NCBI RefSeq assembly: GCF_004522235.1
Contig: NZ_SDLT01000001.1
Coordinates: 310,001 to 374,000, forward strand
Direction: 5' to 3'
Source of the DNA: Amycolatopsis nivea
Lineage (GTDB): Bacteria > Actinomycetota > Actinomycetes > Mycobacteriales > Pseudonocardiaceae
Length of the DNA: 64,000 bases
The notes below the pieces were generated by a model, which did not search any database, was not told the origin of the DNA, and saw nothing but the letters and a program-made list of their open reading frames with translations. Within the stretch, counting starts at the first letter, position 1. Each line of letters begins with the position of its first letter. Both the position numbers and the translations under genes were made by a program. Positions 59,804 to 64,000 of the stretch are shown piece after piece.

Positions 59804-60985
59804 TCAGAGAGCCTGGGGAAAGTCGAAAAGGCGCTGCGGGTCGACGCTTTTCTTGACCGCGGCGAGCCTGGCGCGGTTGCCCGCGTGATACGCGCGGCTC
59901 GGATCATCCAGCGCGAGATCGGGAAAGTTCGGATAAACCCGGCCGGACGCCTCCGCGTGCGCGACGGTCCACGCCTCGTCCACCCACGGATCGCCCGGGT
60001 CGCCGGCCTGCTCCAGCAAGTACCGCTCACCCCGGTGGGCGAACGCGGTGTCCTCCTCCGCGACCCGGTTGTACGCCCCGCCCATCGCGGTGAACGCCAG
60101 CCGCCGGTTCCCGCCGAGACCCCGGAGAAGCTCGCCCGCGGTCCGCTCGGACAGCGTGCGCGCGAAGAACTCCGACCGGAAGCGGCGGGTTTCCGGGGCG
60201 GGATCCACCACGCTGAATGTCGGCTTCACCATGCTGTAGGGAACATCCAGTCGGATGTCTATTGCATACAGAACACCGGCCCGCGCGGTGAACTCCCGGA
60301 GCAGCCCCTCCGTCTCCGCGGGCGGCAAGGTGGAGATGCCGAAGAGCGTCACGCGTCCCGCTTGGACGGCGAGGTTCACGGTCAGCCCGTCCGGGGCGTC
60401 AGGTGCCCAGTCCTGCCAGGCCTGGACGACGTTTCCGTCCGTCCAGTTCCCTTCGATCCGGCAGACCGACGGCTCCGGCACCGTCGCGAACCGCAACTCC
60501 GTGACGATCCCGAACTGCCCGCCGCCCGCGCCGCGCAACGCCCAAAACAGGTCGGTTTCCCGGTGCTCGGAGCACTCCACGACGCTCCGGTCGGCGAGCA
60601 CCACCTGCGCGCCGACGAGCCGGTCGCAGGTCAGCCCGTACTGGCGGCCGAGCAGCCCGATGCCGCCGCCGAGCGTCAGCCCAGCGATGCCGACGGTGTC
60701 GCCGCACCCGGCGGGAATCGTCCGGCCGCGCTCATGCAGTGCCGCGTACACCGGGCCGAGCCGAGCGCCCGCCCCGATCGTCGCGATGCCACTCTCGTCG
60801 ACCATGATCCGGTCCATTCCGGACAGATCCGCCACGATCCCGTCGGCCGGGCACCGGTCAACGAAGCAATGCCCGCCACCGCGCGGCACCACGCGCCGCC
60901 CGGTGGCAGCCGCGTAATCCAAGGCTTGGACGACGTCGGCGACCGAATGGCACCGGAGGACGTCTCGCGAGGTCTGGTCGATCAC
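59804..60985 (-). CDS. FAD-binding oxidoreductase, berberine-bridge type
   Basis: 393 residues from GTG 60985. RRVVPRGGGHCFVDRC holds the His that can carry covalent FAD, and GIAGLTLGGGIGLLGRQYGL the FAD-binding glycine loop. The C-terminal FPDLALDDPSRAYHAGNRARL and KKSVDPQRLFDFPQAL are typical of the BBE domain. Such enzymes oxidise sugars, alkaloids or polyketides. The N-terminus is a little shorter than usual and the start is uncertain. Confidence 0.8.
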   Translation of the reverse strand: MIDQTSRDVLRCHSVADVVQALDYAAATGRRVVPRGGGHCFVDRCPADGIVADLSGMDRIMVDESGIATIGAGARLGPVYAALHERGRTIPAGCGDTVGIAGLTLGGGIGLLGRQYGLTCDRLVGAQVVLADRSVVECSEHRETDLFWALRGAGGGQFGIVTELRFATVPEPSVCRIEGNWTDGNVVQAWQDWAPDAPDGLTVNLAVQAGRVTLFGISTLPPAETEGLLREFTARAGVLYAIDIRLDVPYSMVKPTFSVVDPAPETRRFRSEFFARTLSERTAGELLRGLGGNRRLAFTAMGGAYNRVAEEDTAFAHRGERYLLEQAGDPGDPWVDEAWTVAHAEASGRVYPNFPDLALDDPSRAYHAGNRARLAAVKKSVDPQRLFDFPQAL

Positions 60986-61044
60986 GAAGCCGACGCTACG
61001 GGCCGGAGGGAGTGCGGTTCTTGAACAAAACGCGCACGCGCGGC

Positions 61045-62040
61045 TCAGTCGCGGAGGGTCTGAGATGGCAACTGCCCGTACCGCTCCCGGTAGGCCGCCG
61101 CGAAGCGGGGCACGTGCCCGAATCCCCAGCGGAACGCGATATCGGCGACCGACAGCCCGTCGCCCGGCTCGGCGTTCTGCAGGTCTTCGTGCGCTCGGGA
61201 AAGCCGCACGCGGCGCAGGTACTCCATCGGCGTGAGCCCGAGGTGCTCGGCGAAAGCGGCTTGCAGGGACCGGACGCTGGTCCCGGCGACCCGAGCGAGG
61301 TCGGAGACCGTGTGCGCGGCGGCGGGGTCGGCGTCGATCACGTCGACAACCCGCGACAGCAGGCGGGGCCGGGCCGGGCGGGCGGCGCCGCGGAGGAGGC
61401 GGTCGGAGAAATTGTTGGGCTGGGCGGCGAGGAGCTGCCCGACGACGAGTTCTTCGAGCGGGCGCAGGACCAGGTCGGGGGCGTCGGAGTCGACGGCGTC
61501 GCGCAGCAGCATGACGGCGCGGAGCCAGTTGCGGCCGGGTCCGTCGGCGAGGTCGAACCCGATCGAGAAGTGCACGGCCTCGTCGGGCGGGCAGCCGAGC
61601 ACGCCCTCGACGGTCCGCTCGACCACCTGCCTGCTCACTTTGACCGCGAGCTGGGCGCAGTCGGCGCTCCAGCGCATGCTCGATTCCTCGGTCGGGGTGA
61701 GCACAGCCGCCCGCCCCGGACCGGACTCGATCTCGTCGGGTCCGCATTGCGACAGCGTGTGGCCGCGGAGCGGAACGTTGATCTCGTAGTAGGAGTGCAG
61801 CCGGCCGGGGCGGACCACGACCTCGGTGCCGTGCCGGATGTCGGCGATGGTGAGGTCTTCGGTGCGCCGGGCCCGGAGCGCGACGTCGAGGTCCGCCCCG
61901 GGGCCGGCCACCTCGAGGGTGTGCGTGCTGAACACCTCGGAGATCTCCCGCTGGGCCTCGTCCCGGTCGGCGGTGCGCACGACGTCGGTGGCCCACCTCG
62001 GCGAAGTCCGGGGGAGCGGCCGGTTCGGTGTCGCGGTCAT
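61045..62040 (-). CDS. AraC family regulator of aromatic catabolism type
   Basis: 331 residues. The N-terminal AraC_binding_2 domain (HSYYEINVPLRGHTLSQCG) precedes an AraC double HTH (VSDLARVAGTSVRSLQAAF, LTPMEYLRRVRLSRAHEDL, VADIAFRWGFGHVPRFAAAY). The type occurs beside aromatic degradation operons as activator. ATG 62040 with AGGTG follows the hydrolase gene at 62091 by 50 bases, so it is probably in the same transcript. The divergent ferredoxin and dioxygenase genes may be its targets. Confidence 0.87.
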   Translation of the reverse strand: MTATPNRPLPRTSPRWATDVVRTADRDEAQREISEVFSTHTLEVAGPGADLDVALRARRTEDLTIADIRHGTEVVVRPGRLHSYYEINVPLRGHTLSQCGPDEIESGPGRAAVLTPTEESSMRWSADCAQLAVKVSRQVVERTVEGVLGCPPDEAVHFSIGFDLADGPGRNWLRAVMLLRDAVDSDAPDLVLRPLEELVVGQLLAAQPNNFSDRLLRGAARPARPRLLSRVVDVIDADPAAAHTVSDLARVAGTSVRSLQAAFAEHLGLTPMEYLRRVRLSRAHEDLQNAEPGDGLSVADIAFRWGFGHVPRFAAAYRERYGQLPSQTLRD

Positions 62041-62090
62041 GGTGATCACCTGGCGCAGTCGTCGTTGTCCACGTGGTGACGGGGCGTGGT

Positions 62091-62921
62091 TCAGAGTGCC
62101 CCGGAGAGGAAGGCGTCCGCAAGCGCGGCGAAGGCGGCGGCGTGTTCGATCTGGACCCAGTGCCCGCAGCGGGCGAACACGTGCAGCTGGCTGTTCGGGA
62201 TCAGATCGAGCAGCCGATAGCTGGTCGAGGGCGGGATGACCTGGTCGTCGCGGCCGTGCACGAGGAGCGTCTCGTGCGGGAGGACGGCGATGGCGTCTTC
62301 CGGGACAGCCATGGCCGCGACCTTGTCCTGGCGCGGGGCCGGGAACATGGCCGCGTACGCCTCGTGCACGCCCGGCCGGGTCGCGGCGCGGTAGCGGAGT
62401 TCGGCGAGTTCGTCGGTGGCGAACCGGGGGTCGTGGGCGAACACGTCGAGCAGGCGGCGCATGTTCTCCACCGACGGTTCGAAGCCCCAGACCGCCTCCA
62501 GCCCCGGGGTGATCGGGAAGTGCACGCCGACGCTGCCCATCAGCACGAGCCGGTCGACCCGGTCCGGATGCCGGGTGGCCAGCCGCAGCGCCAGCGAGCC
62601 GCCGAAGCTGTTGCCGACCACGGACACCCGGTCGAGGCCGAGCGCGTCGAGGAAGCCGACGAGGTGCTCCAGCCAGCTTTCGGCGTCGTAGACGGCGTCC
62701 TCGGGCCGTTCGGTGTAGCCGAAGCCGAGGATGTCCGGAGCGACGACCCGGTGCCGCTTCGCGAGTTCGGGCAGGACGAGCCGCCAATTCGCCCACGCGG
62801 ACACGCCGGGGCCAGAGCCGTGGATCAGCAGCACCGGATCGCCGGAGCCTTGGTCGTGATAGTTCGTGGCGACGCCGTGCACGTCGACCCGCAGTCCGAT
62901 CTCGGGTGATTCTTCGGTCAT
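62091..62921 (-). CDS. meta-cleavage product hydrolase (alpha/beta fold)
   Basis: 276 residues. VLLIHGSGPGVSAWANWRLV, APDILGFGYTERP, nucleophile SVVGNSFGGSLALRLA, acid in VHGRDDQVIPPST and His in ARCGHWVQIEH match 2-hydroxymuconate-semialdehyde / HOPDA hydrolases (DmpD, TodF). It would cleave the ring-opened product of the catechol 2,3-dioxygenase encoded across the divergent promoter. ATG 62921 follows AAAGGAG. Confidence 0.88.
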   Translation of the reverse strand: MTEESPEIGLRVDVHGVATNYHDQGSGDPVLLIHGSGPGVSAWANWRLVLPELAKRHRVVAPDILGFGYTERPEDAVYDAESWLEHLVGFLDALGLDRVSVVGNSFGGSLALRLATRHPDRVDRLVLMGSVGVHFPITPGLEAVWGFEPSVENMRRLLDVFAHDPRFATDELAELRYRAATRPGVHEAYAAMFPAPRQDKVAAMAVPEDAIAVLPHETLLVHGRDDQVIPPSTSYRLLDLIPNSQLHVFARCGHWVQIEHAAAFAALADAFLSGAL

Positions 62922-63134
62922 CGCGAACTCCTTTTTCCATTACGTCAGTGGCTGGCTGTTGCGAATCTGACACGCGCGAGAACTGCTGGGCAACGGCTTG
63001 CGTGCGGTAGTGCACAAATGCTTGCGCGAACTGGATGAGCCTCGCGCGCAACGGATCGAAATGGGCCCGGGAGCCCGCCTACAGTCCCTCGGACAGCGCG
63101 AACGAATCGACTCGACGACGAGGCGGGGTGTGCG

Positions 63135-63476
63135 ATGAGCGATCAACCGGAAGTCTCCGGCGCGGTGCGGATCCTCCCCGCCGACGTGCGGCTGACTGTC
63201 CACAACGGAGAGTCGATCGTGGACGCGGTCCGCAGGCACGGCTACCGGACGCGCTATTGCTGCCGCCGGGGCGGATGCCGCGCCTGCAAGGCCGATCTGG
63301 TCGAGGGCCAGGTCCGCTATCCCGTCCCGGTCGCCGAATCCGCGCTCAGCGCGGAGGAGCGCGCCGCGGGCAAATGCCTTCCCTGCCGGGCACGGCCCGA
63401 GGGCGAGGTCGTCGTCCGGCTGTCCGAAAAGGACGCTTTGACGCGGGTCTTCGGAGCTTTCCGGCCCGCCAGCTGA
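63135..63476 (+). CDS. XylT-like [2Fe-2S] ferredoxin
   Basis: 113 residues. Cluster ligands CRRGGCRAC (C-x4-C-x2-C) and the fourth Cys in KCLPCRA give a plant-type [2Fe-2S] ferredoxin. Directly upstream of a catechol 2,3-dioxygenase gene, it matches XylT/DmpQ, which reduce the inactivated ferric dioxygenase back to the ferrous state. The extra Cys beside the first ligand (YCC) is notable. GAGGCGGGG upstream serves ATG 63135. Confidence 0.85.
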   Translation: MSDQPEVSGAVRILPADVRLTVHNGESIVDAVRRHGYRTRYCCRRGGCRACKADLVEGQVRYPVPVAESALSAEERAAGKCLPCRARPEGEVVVRLSEKDALTRVFGAFRPAS

Positions 63477-63491
63477 AAACCGGGAGCGAAC

Positions 63492-64000
63492 ATGGGTGTG
63501 ATCAGACTCGGGTACGTCCACGTGCGAGTCACCGATTTGCCGGGCTCGGCCGAGCACTACCGCGAGACGCTCGGCATGGACCAGGTCGCCGAGCAGGACG
63601 GGCGGCTCTACCTCAAGTCCTGGGACGAGCACGACCACCATTCGGTCGTTCTCGAGGAGGGCGGCGTCGGCCTGGTCAAACTGGGCTACAAGGTCGAGAA
63701 GTCCGGCGACCTCGACGAATTCGAGCGCCGCGCGGCGTCCTTCGGCGTGCGGGTCGAGCGGATGAGCAAGGGCGACAACGAAGGCGTCGGCGACGGCCTG
63801 CGGCTGACGCTGCCATCGGAACACACCCTCGAGCTGTACAGCGACGTCGAATATCTCGGCAACGCGACCGGGAACTGGAATCCCGATCCCTGGCCGCGTT
63901 CGGGACTGCGCGGCATCGGCGTGCCGCGTCTGGACCACACGCTGATCACCACCGAGGACCCGGCGCTGCTGGAACGGTTCTTCTCCGAGGTGCTCGGCTT
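63492..64000 (+). CDS. catechol 2,3-dioxygenase (partial, runs off the right edge)
   Basis: The first 169 codons are visible, after a GGGAG ribosome site and 15 bases after the ferredoxin gene. The first VOC module (LGYVHVRVTDLPGSAEHYRE to LELYSDVEYLGN) is complete, and the second begins at PRLDHTLITTEDP, whose His is the first iron ligand of extradiol dioxygenases. It opens catechol between C2 and C3. The other iron ligands (second His, Glu) lie beyond the window. Confidence 0.88.
   Translation, partial: MGVIRLGYVHVRVTDLPGSAEHYRETLGMDQVAEQDGRLYLKSWDEHDHHSVVLEEGGVGLVKLGYKVEKSGDLDEFERRAASFGVRVERMSKGDNEGVGDGLRLTLPSEHTLELYSDVEYLGNATGNWNPDPWPRSGLRGIGVPRLDHTLITTEDPALLERFFSEVLG

Overview
The window is about 70% GC, carries dense operons with GTG starts and ATGA/GTGA overlaps, and holds families typical of filamentous actinobacteria: a DasR-type chitobiose operon, LAxTG-sorted wall proteins, GAF-ANTAR regulators, the Methyltransf_19 family and a macrolide-type Erm methylase with a leader peptide. 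An Amycolatopsis-like member of the Pseudonocardiales is the best guess; no 16S rRNA or other taxonomic marker is present. It looks like chromosome, with no transposase, integrase, tRNA or CRISPR array seen.

Layout. 0-10 kb: a stress-signalling region with a STAS protein, two RsbW-like ATPases, two ANTAR proteins (one an unusual STAS-AraC-GAF-ANTAR fusion), CsbD and small membrane or unknown proteins. Five promoters here have the GTTT / GGGTAT form used by sigma-B/F-type factors. Sua5 (tRNA t6A) and a quinone oxidoreductase are interspersed. 10-17 kb: dasA-dasB-dasC-nagZ for chito-oligosaccharide uptake, behind DasR-like operators, then a sortase-anchored lysozyme. 17-34 kb: Ser/Thr kinase with a triplicated outer domain, acyl-CoA ligase, MarR/FUSC efflux pair, a secreted protease whose signal peptide is frameshifted, an oligopeptide ABC operon, a DHFR-like protein, proline iminopeptidase and a SAM methyltransferase. 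34-50 kb: a nitrogen-compound catabolic region (APC and MFS transporters, aspartase, M20 amidohydrolase, DUF1028, RidA, flavin monooxygenase, FabH-like synthase, copper amine oxidase, aldehyde dehydrogenase, LysR and two TetR regulators). Three of its promoters share a TGCATCG-N7-CGATGCA operator at nearly the same distance from the start codon, which ties the transporters, the amidohydrolase operon and the dehydrogenase into one regulon. 50-57 kb: erm with an RLR leader peptide, a PRC-barrel stress protein, and sdhCAB with a divergent LysR. 57-64 kb: TetR/SDR pair, F420/PPOX, DHFR-like and berberine-bridge-type enzymes, then a catechol meta-cleavage cluster (AraC regulator, hydrolase, XylT-like ferredoxin, catechol 2,3-dioxygenase) running off the right edge.

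Two genome-level patterns are not explained by the genes. First, four gene junctions (2.9, 21.8, 31.9 and 51.9-53.1 kb) carry tandem duplications of the gene ends; the last is five copies of a 246-bp unit holding the 3' end of sdhB. In each case the flanking genes stay intact and the spare ends decay. Second, three intergenic sites carry the same 47-bp hairpin design (21-bp arms, 5-base loop) whose arms differ between copies but keep their pairing. All functional statements rest on reading motifs and context; no search was run.
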